DNA of 51,101 bases from the NCBI GenBank assembly GCA_024636755.1, contig JAGXGL010000040.1:1-51101 (forward strand). Direction: 5' to 3'. Both the position numbers and the translations under genes were made by a program. Positions 38,879 through 47,480 of this stretch are shown here, piece after piece (the stretch's first letter is position 1; each line of letters opens with the position of its first letter). This DNA comes from Guyparkeria sp. Its GTDB lineage: Bacteria > Pseudomonadota > Gammaproteobacteria > Halothiobacillales > Halothiobacillaceae. The notes under the pieces were generated by a model. The model did not search any database and was not told where the DNA came from. It saw only the letters and a list, made by a program, of their open reading frames with translations.

Positions 38879-39316
38879 TCAGATGGCGGGTGTTGATCCC
38901 TGCCGCTGGGCCAGTTCGCAGCTGTCGCTGTAGGCATCGCGCATCAGGTTGAAGCAGGTGGCCAGGAACAGACTCTGCAGCTCGACGAACTCGTCGTAGG
39001 CCTCTCGCTCTGCCTGCTCGCCACCCGCGCCACCCTCGGCGCTGGTGATCAGCGTATCGGCGGACTTGTGCATCTGCACGTGAAGCTGGTGGACCTTGTC
39101 GAACTCGCCCTGACGTCCCGGCGGGGCACCGTGGCTTTCCAGAAAGCGGCCGAAACGGCACTCATGCTCGTTCAGCGCGGGCCGAGGCGAGTTGTAGAGC
39201 AGCACCGCCATGATTCGTGAGTACCAGTCGAAGTGCCAGTAGGTGACTTCCTCGAAGCCGTCGATGAAGGCCTGGTAGTCGAACGGGTCCGGCAGGTTCG
39301 GGGACGATGCACTCAT
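38879..39316 (-). CDS. stand-alone CZB (chemoreceptor zinc-binding) domain protein
   Basis: 145 residues fitting a four-helix CZB domain with the zinc set H28 (YWHFDW), C53 in the ECRFGRFL signature, H79 and H83 (HQLHVQMH). In the family the domain is normally fused to chemoreceptors or a diguanylate cyclase; here it is alone. The four ligands and their spacing (C to H 26, H to H 4) match well. A GTG four codons upstream is an alternative start. Convergent with the CBS gene (14-bp gap). Confidence 0.78.
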   Translation of the reverse strand: MSASSPNLPDPFDYQAFIDGFEEVTYWHFDWYSRIMAVLLYNSPRPALNEHECRFGRFLESHGAPPGRQGEFDKVHQLHVQMHKSADTLITSAEGGAGGEQAEREAYDEFVELQSLFLATCFNLMRDAYSDSCELAQRQGSTPAI

Positions 39317-39450
39317 GGGTGGTTTCACTTGCGATGTGGGGCGTACGGGCCAGTCTAGGCGATTTCATTTCGCCCTGACAGGATGATTCCAACATTCGAC
39401 CATGACGAGCCGATGTCGCCAGAGCGCGTGACTAACGGTGCAGGGGCCCC

Positions 39451-40206
39451 CTAGCTGTCCAGCAAACTGGCCAGGTAGTTCAGGTCGATTACGCCGCGGT
39501 CGGGGGCGGGGCCCACCAGCGTTTCGGCGGGCGCGCCGGGCTCACCCAGCTGGGAGTGCACGGCAATCGCCCCGTTGAAATCGTCTCCGGCGGTGTAGTC
39601 GTTGATCGTGACCAATACCGGGATGGCGGCAGCGCAGGCGGAGCGTACGCCATTGGCCGAGTCTTCGAGGGCGATGGTTTCACCGGGGGCGAGGCCCATC
39701 TTGTCGAGCGTCCAGGTGTAGATATCTGGGGCGGGCTTTTTCGTTGGGACGATGTCGCCGGCGGCGATTACCTCGAACCAGTCGGGGCTGTCATCGCCCA
39801 GCGTGGCGCGCAGCAGGCCGGTCACGTTCTCCGGCGTGGTGGTCGTGGTGATGGCCAGGCGCATGCCGGCGTCACGGGCCTCGTCGATCAGCCGCTTTAC
39901 CCCGGGGCGCAGCGGGATCTCGCCGCGCTGCAAGAGTTCGAGATAATGCGCCGTCTTGGCCTTGTGCAACCCGGCGATCCAGCCGGCCAGGTCGTCGACG
40001 GCGGGCAGCGTGGGGGCATGGGTGTCGATGAAGTGACGGATGCGCTCCTTGCCGCCGGTGACGGCCAAGAGTTCGCCGTAGGTGGGAATGTCCCAGTGCC
40101 AGTCCAGCCCGGCCTCGCGGAAGGCGAGGTTGAAGGCGACGCGGTGGCCGTCGCGTTCGGTGTCGGCCAGAGTGCCGTCGACGTCGAAAAGGATTGCTTG
40201 CAGCAT
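39451..40206 (-). CDS. cbbY: CbbY-type HAD phosphatase
   Basis: Haloacid dehalogenase-like phosphatase. The core motifs are FDVDGTLADTE with nucleophile aspartate, TTTTTPENV, KKPAPDIY and ALEDSANGV. The cap contains GLDWHWD..TYGELL..TGGKERI, characteristic of CbbY, which removes the Rubisco inhibitor xylulose-1,5-bisphosphate. 251 aa. No Rubisco genes are in the window, so the link to the Calvin cycle rests on the family signature. The ATG at 40206 (MLQAILFDV) is chosen over a TTG four codons upstream. Confidence 0.88.
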   Translation of the reverse strand: MLQAILFDVDGTLADTERDGHRVAFNLAFREAGLDWHWDIPTYGELLAVTGGKERIRHFIDTHAPTLPAVDDLAGWIAGLHKAKTAHYLELLQRGEIPLRPGVKRLIDEARDAGMRLAITTTTTPENVTGLLRATLGDDSPDWFEVIAAGDIVPTKKPAPDIYTWTLDKMGLAPGETIALEDSANGVRSACAAAIPVLVTINDYTAGDDFNGAIAVHSQLGEPGAPAETLVGPAPDRGVIDLNYLASLLDS

Positions 40207-40292
40207 GCGGGGTTCCAAGTTTGGTTACCATTGGGCCCGTTCCCGGAACGGGGGGCATGGATCATGTATTTAAACGAACGAGAGTCTACTCA

Positions 40293-41099
40293 ATGCGTAA
40301 ACGACCGGCCAGTTCCGGTGCCCGCTGGATTGCGGGTGGCTGGCAGCTTTTGAAGACCCGCCCGGGTCTCGTGATCGGCAGCGTGCTGCTGATGTACCTG
40401 TTGGTGTTCCTGACCAGTTTCGTGCCGTTGATCGGCATGGGGGCGGGCTATCTGATCGCCCCGATCCTCGGCGGTGGTGTGATCGTGATCTTCGCCCGTC
40501 TTGCCGAGATCCTCGAACGGGCCGAACAGGAGCCACTGGCCCGCGAGCAGCCGATCGGTTTCGATCTGCTGTTCTCGCAGTTCTCCGGGCAGGCGCCGTG
40601 GCGCCCCTTGTTGGGGCTGGGTGGTGTGACCATCCTGGTGAACCTGGCCATCGTGCTCCTGCTGGCGGCCTTCCTGACCGCGGCGATGCCGGAGGGCGGC
40701 ATGGCGGCCCTCAATGCCCCCGAGACCAGCGACAGCGAGCGCTTGGAGCAATTGCTGCCCATCCTGACCTCCGGGTCCGCCATGGGTGTCTGGCTGGCGG
40801 TAATCGTGATCTACACGCTCTATCTCTCGGCAATGCTGTTTGCCATTCCGCGGGTCGTGCTCGCCCAAGCGAGTCTGACCGCGGCGCTGGTGACCAGCTT
40901 TCGCGCCGTCTGGATCAACTGGTTGCCGATGTTGATTTTCGGCCTGATCTGGCTGGGGTTGTTCCTCACGATTCCGTTGACGGCCGGGTTGAGCGCGATC
41001 CTGCTGGTGCCCTGGGCGTGGGCGGCGCTCTATGCGGCCTATGTGTCGATCTTCCCGGCCGAGGACGCTCAGCCCGACCCCGACGAGGTTGTCGGCTGA
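40293..41099 (+). CDS. BPSS1780-like membrane protein
   Basis: 268 residues with about six hydrophobic segments. The N-terminus GARWIAGGWQLLKTRPGLVI and PLIGMGAGYLIAPILGGGVI resemble the BPSS1780 family of inner-membrane proteins of unknown function. An in-frame ATG at 40257 would add 12 residues; the ATG at 40293 has gagag upstream and gives the family-like start. It ends 65 bp before what was an intrinsic terminator, now split by an insertion element. Confidence 0.75.
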   Translation: MRKRPASSGARWIAGGWQLLKTRPGLVIGSVLLMYLLVFLTSFVPLIGMGAGYLIAPILGGGVIVIFARLAEILERAEQEPLAREQPIGFDLLFSQFSGQAPWRPLLGLGGVTILVNLAIVLLLAAFLTAAMPEGGMAALNAPETSDSERLEQLLPILTSGSAMGVWLAVIVIYTLYLSAMLFAIPRVVLAQASLTAALVTSFRAVWINWLPMLIFGLIWLGLFLTIPLTAGLSAILLVPWAWAALYAAYVSIFPAEDAQPDPDEVVG

Positions 41100-41124
41100 T
41101 CGCGGCGGTGTTTCCCGGGAACGA

Positions 41125-41168
41125 TGCCGGGAAACAAACCGGGGCAAACAAACGCCGGCAAACAAAAA
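41125..41168 (+). repeat. triple short direct repeat
   Basis: Three imperfect copies of a 13-14 base unit of the form ccgg..aaacaaa follow each other just after the membrane-protein gene and before the split terminator. Too short to assign a role. Confidence 0.4.
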
Positions 41169-41210
41169 AGGCAGCGTGAGTGAACTGACCCCCGAAAGTT
41201 GGACGGTTGG

Positions 41211-41999
41211 TTAACCGGGCACCAAGGCCTGAGTCCTGTATTCCACGGGGCTCAGGCCTTTTAGTTTCCCCTTGATCCGATCGTGGTTGTAGTAGCGGAT
41301 ATAGCGCTTGATCTCGAGGATGAAGGCCTCGACGCTTTTGAATTTCTGTCCGTGAAAGCACTCGCTCTTCAGGATGCCGAAGAAGTTCTCCATCACGGCG
41401 TTGTCGTGGCAGTTTCCTTTGCGGGACATGCTCGGCTCAATGCTATGCCGGATCAGGGCCTGACGGTATAACGGCATCCGGTACTGCCATCCCTGGTCGG
41501 AGTGCAGCATTGGTGCCTCACCCGGCGCCAGCCGCTTGGTGGCTCGTTTGAGCATCGTCATTACCAGCGGTAACCGCTGGCTACGGGCGATCTCGTAGGA
41601 AACGATCTCCTGGTTGTAGAGATCCAGGATCGGCGACAGGTAGAGGCGATCGCCCCGAACCTTGAACTCGGTCACGTCCGTGACCCACCGGTGGTTGAGA
41701 CGATCCGTTTCGAACTGCCGCTGCAATCGGTTCGGCGCCGTCACACCCTCTTCACCACGATAGGAGCGGTAACGCTTCGGTTGGAGGCGGCAGGCCAGCC
41801 CCAGGCGGCCCATCAGGCGTTGCACTGTCTTGTGGTTCAGCGGATGGCCCTGACGGCGCAACGTCCAGGTGATGCGTCGGTAACCATAGCGCCCCCGGTG
41901 CTGATGAAAGATGGCAGCGATCCGCCGCTTCTCATCGGCATATCGATCCGATCGGACCGCCGACGCCCGGCTCCAGTAGTAATACACGCTGCGGGGCAT
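41211..41999 (-). CDS. IS3-family transposase OrfB (integrase core)
   Basis: 262 residues counted from an internal ATG; the frame continues upstream through ITELRPRHALKWLLKAAG, the usual OrfB beginning. HTH_21 segment GRYGYRRITWTLRRQG and rve core with DDE residues: WVTDVTEF, LHSDQGWQY and NAVMENFFGILKSE. In this family OrfB is made as an OrfAB fusion by -1 frameshifting. Here OrfB lies in the +1 frame relative to OrfA, and the -1 frame hits a stop soon after the slippery site, so this copy may not make a fusion. Confidence 0.92.
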   Translation of the reverse strand: MPRSVYYYWSRASAVRSDRYADEKRRIAAIFHQHRGRYGYRRITWTLRRQGHPLNHKTVQRLMGRLGLACRLQPKRYRSYRGEEGVTAPNRLQRQFETDRLNHRWVTDVTEFKVRGDRLYLSPILDLYNQEIVSYEIARSQRLPLVMTMLKRATKRLAPGEAPMLHSDQGWQYRMPLYRQALIRHSIEPSMSRKGNCHDNAVMENFFGILKSECFHGQKFKSVEAFILEIKRYIRYYNHDRIKGKLKGLSPVEYRTQALVPG

Positions 42000-42585
42000 C
42001 CCAGCCGCCTTGAGCAGCCACTTGAGGGCGTGCCTCGGTCTCAGTTCGGTGATCAGCCGCGCTTTTCTTCTCGGCGGATTGCTTTTCCTGAGCCAAGGCT
42101 TTCAACTTTTTTAAGTACGCATTCTCCGCTTCCAAATACGCCAAACGTTCATGCAACTCGTCCGTCGTCATGTTCTGCGGCGCCTTGGGCCGCTGGGAAA
42201 GCGGTGCCGAATGGGGCTTGTGCTTGGCCATCTTGGGTGGTCTCCCGCGGCGTTTGGGTTCCAGTGCTGCCATGCCACCTTGGGCAAAAGCACGTTGCCA
42301 TTGCTGAAGCGTTCTTTGCGCTGGAATGTTGAATATGGCGCAAGTCTGGCGAATGGACCAGCCCTCACTGGCCATTCGGAGCAAGACAGCAGCCTTGAAA
42401 GCAGACGAGTAGCGTCGATGCCGCTTCCTCAGCCCTTCTTCGCCATGCAATTGGTAAACCGCACACCACTTTTCGACCGTGCCGTGGTCAATCCCAAAGC
42501 GCGCCGCTATCGTTCGGCTACCGAAAAGGCCCTGCTCTCGATCTCGGACCACCCGAAGCTTGAATGCCAATGAATATTTGGCCAT
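41932..42585 (-). CDS. IS3-family transposase OrfA (double HTH)
   Basis: 217 residues from the ATG at 42585 (MAKYSL). Two helix-turn-helix segments: FKLRVVRDREQGLFGSRTIAARFGI and FKAAVLLRMASEGWSIRQTCAIFNIP, then GRPPKM and a leucine-zipper-like coiled coil ending AYLEAENAYLKKLKALAQEK. An A6G slippery tract is present (reverse complement of 42106-42112) with in-frame AAA AAG. The final 22 or so residues read across the OrfB start and are probably not native. Confidence 0.88.
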   Translation of the reverse strand: MAKYSLAFKLRVVRDREQGLFGSRTIAARFGIDHGTVEKWCAVYQLHGEEGLRKRHRRYSSAFKAAVLLRMASEGWSIRQTCAIFNIPAQRTLQQWQRAFAQGGMAALEPKRRGRPPKMAKHKPHSAPLSQRPKAPQNMTTDELHERLAYLEAENAYLKKLKALAQEKQSAEKKSAADHRTETEARPQVAAQGGWDAPQRVLLLEPGVGGPIGSICR

Positions 42586-42709
42586 AAGAAAACCCCTGTC
42601 AGTTGGATTGGTGTCCAACTTTCAGGGGTCACTTCATGAGACACGCTGCCTTTTTCAGTGGCCGGCTCAATAGCCGGGCGGGACCCGGCTGGCGCCGATC
42701 GGCGGTCGA

Positions 42710-43192
42710 TCAGTGCTCGTGGCCGTCCGGACCGTGGACGTGACCGTGCTCGATCTCCTCTTCGGAGGCCGGGCGCACGTCCTTGATCTCGACGTTGAAG
42801 TGTAGGGTCTCGCCGGCGAGTTCGTGGTTGCCGTCGAGGGTGATCTCGTCGCCGTCGACGTCCTTGATGGTCACCACGGTGACGCCACCCTCGGTCTGAG
42901 CCTGGAAGCGCATGCCCGGCTCGATCTCGTCGACGCCCTGGAACATGGAGCGCGGCACGGTCTGGATCATTTCCTCGTTGCGCTCACCATAGGCATCGGC
43001 CGGCTCGATCGAGACGGACAGGGTGTCACCGACCGCCTTGTCGTCCAGCGCCTTTTCCAGGCCCGGGATGATGTTCTGGTGGCCGTGAAGGTAGGCCATC
43101 GGGCCGGTCTGCTCGGAGCTGTCCATGACTTCTCCGGCGTCGTTCTTCAGGGTGTAGTCGATGGAAACGACGTGGTCGCTTTGTACTTGCAT
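42710..43192 (-). CDS. slyD: SlyD-like FKBP-type peptidyl-prolyl isomerase
   Basis: Cytoplasmic prolyl isomerase/chaperone of the SlyD group. FKBP part at the N-terminus (VVSIDYTLKNDAGEVMDSS), GHQNIIPGLEKAL, an insert-in-flap domain in the middle, and a His-rich C-terminal tail HGHVHGPDGHEH that could bind nickel or other metals. 160 aa. The tail is shorter than in E. coli SlyD and lacks cysteines. Lies 55 bp beyond the split terminator. Confidence 0.9.
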   Translation of the reverse strand: MQVQSDHVVSIDYTLKNDAGEVMDSSEQTGPMAYLHGHQNIIPGLEKALDDKAVGDTLSVSIEPADAYGERNEEMIQTVPRSMFQGVDEIEPGMRFQAQTEGGVTVVTIKDVDGDEITLDGNHELAGETLHFNVEIKDVRPASEEEIEHGHVHGPDGHEH

Positions 43193-43298
43193 TAATCTGC
43201 CTCGCGTGGACGGCTGTGAATGTCGGGGCGTGCTCCCGATTCCTACTGCGACGTCAGGATGGACGCGAGGTTCCCCGGACGCGCGGGTTGTAAAGACC

Positions 43299-44120
43299 CT
43301 AGCGCGTGCTGAGGTGATAGAAGTGGTTAGTGGCGGCGACGAAGCCCGATGGGCTGCCGCAATCGAAACGCCGTCCCTTGAACCGATACGCGATCACCTT
43401 GCCTTGTTCGGCCTGCTCGCGCAAGGCGTCGGTGATCTGTATCTCGCCGCCGGTGCCCGGGGGCGTGCGGCGCAGGATGTCGAAAATGTCCGGGGTCAGA
43501 ATGTAACGACCGATGATGGCCAGGTTGCCCGGCGCCTCCTCGGCGCTTGGCTTTTCCACCATGTCCGTGACGCGGATGACGTCGTCATCGATGGGCGTGC
43601 CGCCAATCACGCCGTACTTGTGGATGTCCTGTTCGGGTACCTCTTCGACGGCGATCACCGAGCACTGGTGACGCTCGTAGATGGTCGACATCTGCGCCAT
43701 GATACCCACTGGCGAGCCGACACAAAGGTCGTCGGCCAGCACCACGCCGAACGGTTCGTGGCCGATTAGGCGTTCCCCGGTGAGGATCGCGTGCCCCAGG
43801 CCGAGCATTTCCATTTGGCGGGTGTAGGAGAAGGTGCAGTTCTCGATCAGCCGATCGATCGAGGCAAGCAAGGATTCCTTCTTCGTGCCGCGGATCTGGT
43901 GCTCGAGTTCGTAGTTGACGTCGAAGTGATCCTCCAGCGCCCGCTTGCCGCGCCCGGTGACCATGGCCATCTGCGTCATGCCGGCCTCGAAGGCCTCCTC
44001 GACACCGTACTGAATCAGCGGGCGATCGAGGATCGGCAGCATTTCCTTGGGCATGACCTTGGTGGCGGGCAGGAACCGGGTGCCGTACCCGGCGGCGGGA
44101 AACAGACACTTTTCAATCAT
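43299..44120 (-). CDS. galU: UTP-glucose-1-phosphate uridylyltransferase
   Basis: Makes UDP-glucose for surface polysaccharides and other glycans. The nucleotidyltransferase motif FPAAGYGTRFLPATKVMPKEMLP is at the N-terminus, with VEEAFEAGM, LADDLCVG and GGEIQITDAL downstream. 273 aa, at the short end of the family (about 275-300) but with all conserved blocks. It starts 3 bp before the end of the DUF2069 gene upstream and is thus in one unit with it. Confidence 0.95.
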   Translation of the reverse strand: MIEKCLFPAAGYGTRFLPATKVMPKEMLPILDRPLIQYGVEEAFEAGMTQMAMVTGRGKRALEDHFDVNYELEHQIRGTKKESLLASIDRLIENCTFSYTRQMEMLGLGHAILTGERLIGHEPFGVVLADDLCVGSPVGIMAQMSTIYERHQCSVIAVEEVPEQDIHKYGVIGGTPIDDDVIRVTDMVEKPSAEEAPGNLAIIGRYILTPDIFDILRRTPPGTGGEIQITDALREQAEQGKVIAYRFKGRRFDCGSPSGFVAATNHFYHLSTR

Positions 44121-44122
44121 CG

Positions 44123-44556
44123 TCAGTCCTCTGGGTTGCTGCGTGGTTGTTCGGGTGATGGGCGGCTGCGTGCCCTGCTGTTCCCTGCCTTGAGATACTG
44201 CCGGCGCTTAATGCTGTGCCACCAGGCGGCCAGGAAGGCGAGCGTCGAGGCGGCAGCTATCCACAGGTGCCAGCCGCGATCGACGGCAACCGCCCAGGCA
44301 TCGGTGGCCGAGATCAGAAGGTAGAACAGGGCGACCAGCGCCGCCCAGATCATGGTCTTGTAATGACCGCGCCACAGGCCAGGCAACACGACGATCGCCG
44401 GCAGCAGTATCAGGAAGGTGGTCAGCCCCTCGGGCCGGATCTCGGCGCGACCGGCGAACCACAGGCCAACATATCCCACGACCACACCGACTAGGCCGAG
44501 CAGCATTACGCGCAGCGGCCAGATCGGCAGACCTTCGCTGGTGCGACCCGAAAACA

Positions 44557-44557
<1 letters not shown>
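44123..44557 (-). CDS. DUF2069 family membrane protein
   Basis: 144 residues with four hydrophobic helices (for example LRVMLLGLVGVVVGYVGLWF and MIWAALVALFYLLIS) and a polar basic tail, matching DUF2069. It overlaps the wrbA stop by one base (TGATG), a common wrbA-DUF2069 pairing. Function unknown. The C-terminal 25 residues are Ser/Arg/Pro-rich and not conserved. Confidence 0.88.
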
Positions 44558-45189
<632 letters not shown>

Positions 45190-45371
45190 TCAGGAGGGGC
45201 TAGGCGGCAGGTCATCGAATTCCGTCCAGAATGATCGCCGGTTCGATTTTGGGGGTAACCGGCAGCTCACGCGGGCATATTGAAAAACGGTCGGATCGAC
45301 TAGACTGATAGCCGACTATCTGTCTTGGTGCATGTGCGCCCAAGACCTGGTGACACGAAGAGGGCACGGCA

Positions 45372-45959
45372 ATGATTTCGAGTCATGTAATGCAAATGCG
45401 GACGAAGGCAACCCGGGCGACGGCCCCAGTGTTTGCCCGAATACTTGCCTTGGGGGCAGCGCTGTTGCTCACCATGGGGTTGGTGCTCTCCCCGGCCAGT
45501 CACGCACAGGAGCTCGAGGGCTTCTGGGACGACCCGTTCAAGGATCTGCAGGCGGATGTCCAGGCCGCCCGTGATGAGGGTAAGGCCGGGGTGTTCGCGT
45601 TCTTCGAAATGGACGCGTGTCCATTCTGCCATCGGATGAAGACCCAGGTGTTCACCGACCCGGCGGTGCAGGCGTACATCAAGGAGCACTTCGTCACGGT
45701 CAGCATCGATATCGAGGGTGACGTGATGATCACCGCGCCCGACGGCGAGCAGCTGAAGGAGAAGGACTTTGCCTTCAAGAAGTACCGCGTGCGCGCCACG
45801 CCGGTGATGATTTTCTTCGACACCGACGGCGAGCCGGCGCTGCGCTACACCGGGCCGACGCAGTCGGCCGAAGAATTCCGGCATTTGATGGCGTTCTTCG
45901 CCTCCGGTGCCTACAAGGAGCCGGGCATGAACTTCTTCAAGTACAAGAAGCAGCAGTGA
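45372..45959 (+). CDS. exported thioredoxin-like protein (SoxW-like)
   Basis: 195 residues: signal peptide or anchor at about 20-45 (ARILALGAALLLTMGLVLSPASHA), then a thioredoxin fold with CPFC (83-86) in FFEMDACPFCHRM and a cis-proline site RATPVMIFFD. The VFTDPAVQAYIKEHF helix and overall plan fit SoxW-type thioredoxins, which keep Sox proteins reduced in the periplasm; other DsbD-partner thioredoxins are possible. 51 bp before a TolC-like gene. A 7-bp stem gtcttgg/ccaagac lies upstream at 45322-45346. Confidence 0.85.
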   Translation: MISSHVMQMRTKATRATAPVFARILALGAALLLTMGLVLSPASHAQELEGFWDDPFKDLQADVQAARDEGKAGVFAFFEMDACPFCHRMKTQVFTDPAVQAYIKEHFVTVSIDIEGDVMITAPDGEQLKEKDFAFKKYRVRATPVMIFFDTDGEPALRYTGPTQSAEEFRHLMAFFASGAYKEPGMNFFKYKKQQ

Positions 45960-46010
45960 TCGTGTGCGCCGCTTGGGGCGGCGTGACGATCGGGCAGGGA
46001 GGCATCGAGC

Positions 46011-47480
46011 ATGATCAAGCGGCAACCTTTCGGCACGGATCGGTCAGCTGACCGGCCCGTTGATCGGCAATGGCCGATCGTCTTGGCGTCTGCGGTCGCG
46101 TGCCTGTTCGTCGGCTCGTCGTTCTCAGCGGCGATGGCGGCGGATACCCTGCCGCCGCCACCGGCCGTCGGCGAGCAGGGGCTGGTCAGTCCCGAGCCGT
46201 TGCCGGACTCGTTCACCTTCGAGCAGATGCTGGCCCTGCCACTGGATAACCAGTACGGCGTGGTCGCGGCGCGGGCACGCTACGAGCGTCGGCGTGCCGA
46301 ACAGCAGATGATCCGCTCGTCCAATCGACCGCAGGTGATGCTGGATGGCCGCCTGCGCTACGTCGAGCCGGGGGATCTCGCGGTCGAGAACGACCAGCAC
46401 GACGACCACCGGGCGGGACTGTCGCTACGGCAGAAGTTGTTCGACTTCGGTCGCCAGCAGGATCGCGAGACGGCGGCCGAGGCCCGCCTGGTCGGTGAGC
46501 GGCTGTCTCTGATGGATGAGCAGAAACGCCAGCGGTTGGCGCTACTGCGGGCCTATTTCGACGTGCTGCTCGCCGATCAGCGCTACCAGGCGCTCAACGA
46601 GCGCATGGCGATCCTGTTCATCCGCTACGATCGGGCCCGTGACCGGCGTGAACTGGGCCAGACCTCCGATTACGACATCGCGGTATTCGAGCGCGATTAC
46701 CAGGACGTGATGCTGCAACGCGCCCGGGCGGATGCCGACCGGCGACTGACCCGCCGGCATCTGGCCGAGATCGCCGGCCGCCCGGGGCAGTTGCCGCGCG
46801 AGCTCGAGGCGCCGTCACTGGAGACGCTTTTCGAACGCGCCGTGCCGGCGGTGGGTGACCTGATCGAGACGGCCCTCGACCAGGATCTGGCGCTCAATGC
46901 GTTGCGGCGCCAGCATGACGGCAGCCGGTCTGACCTCGCCGCGGCACGTGCAGGCAACCTGCCCAGCGTTCATGGCGAGGTCAATGCCGATTATTACACC
47001 CGCGAAGGGGCCACCCGTGATCCGTTCCGCGCCGGCGTCTACCTGGAGTTCCCGCTGTTCCGTGGGGGTGCCCGCAACGCCGAGATCGCCGCCGCGCAGG
47101 CCGAGCGCATGGACGTGGTCGCCCGCATGGCCGAGCGCGAGGCTGACATTCGCCGTTACGCCACCGAGCTGGTGGAGATGATCCGCGTGCACCAGTCGAT
47201 CGGGCAGCAGCGCATCGATGCGCTGGATACCTACGCCGAGCTCAATTTCATGCGCAACCAGACGCTCTACCAGATGGAAAAGGCGGCCGATCTGGGCGAT
47301 GCCATGGCGGAGATGTCGATGGCCAAGTTGGAGCGCATGCAGACCACCTACGCCCTGGCCATGCGCTGGGCCGAGCTGGCCCTGTTGACCAATCAACCGC
47401 TGGACGCGGTATTGATGGGAAAATCGGGGGGTGACCTCAAGGACACCGGCGGCGAAAACACCACGGAGGAAACGTCATGA
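46011..47480 (+). CDS. TolC-family outer membrane protein
   Basis: 489 residues. Signal segment at about 25-45, then two outer-membrane-efflux repeats with long alpha-helical coiled coils, including GLSLRQKLFDFGRQQ and LRAYFDVLLADQRYQAL in the first and VYLEFPLFRGGARNAEI in the second. These are TolC-family landmarks. A ggagg site precedes the ATG. The next gene, a membrane-fusion protein, overlaps by 4 bp (ATGA). The inner-membrane pump that should complete a tripartite exporter is not encoded beside them. Confidence 0.9.
   Translation: MIKRQPFGTDRSADRPVDRQWPIVLASAVACLFVGSSFSAAMAADTLPPPPAVGEQGLVSPEPLPDSFTFEQMLALPLDNQYGVVAARARYERRRAEQQMIRSSNRPQVMLDGRLRYVEPGDLAVENDQHDDHRAGLSLRQKLFDFGRQQDRETAAEARLVGERLSLMDEQKRQRLALLRAYFDVLLADQRYQALNERMAILFIRYDRARDRRELGQTSDYDIAVFERDYQDVMLQRARADADRRLTRRHLAEIAGRPGQLPRELEAPSLETLFERAVPAVGDLIETALDQDLALNALRRQHDGSRSDLAAARAGNLPSVHGEVNADYYTREGATRDPFRAGVYLEFPLFRGGARNAEIAAAQAERMDVVARMAEREADIRRYATELVEMIRVHQSIGQQRIDALDTYAELNFMRNQTLYQMEKAADLGDAMAEMSMAKLERMQTTYALAMRWAELALLTNQPLDAVLMGKSGGDLKDTGGENTTEETS

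Larger units (their letters stand above)
41181..42636 (-). mobile_element. IS3-family insertion sequence, IS150-like
   Basis: 1456 bp with terminal inverted repeats 41181-41204 and 42613-42636 that match at 22 of 24 positions and begin with TG. TGAG is present on both flanks (41177-41180 and 42637-42640), a 4-bp target duplication. It contains an orfA with two HTH segments and an orfB with a DDE core, both on the reverse strand. Intact ends and a clean duplication suggest a recent insertion. IS3-family members usually make 3-5 bp duplications. Confidence 0.93.
41165..42655 (+). terminator. intrinsic terminator split by the IS element
   Basis: Left arm aaaaaggcagcgtg (41165-41178) and right arm cacgctgccttttt (42642-42655) are perfectly complementary. 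Removing the element and one TGAG copy restores a 14-bp stem with an aga loop and A/T tracts on both sides, a bidirectional terminator between the convergent membrane-protein and slyD-like genes. In the present sequence the arms are 1.46 kb apart. Confidence 0.85.

Noticed and set aside
45222-45320. promoter TTGAAA...TAGACT before the thioredoxin-like gene
   Set aside because: The spacer is only about 15 bp and other pairings are no better, so no promoter is annotated.
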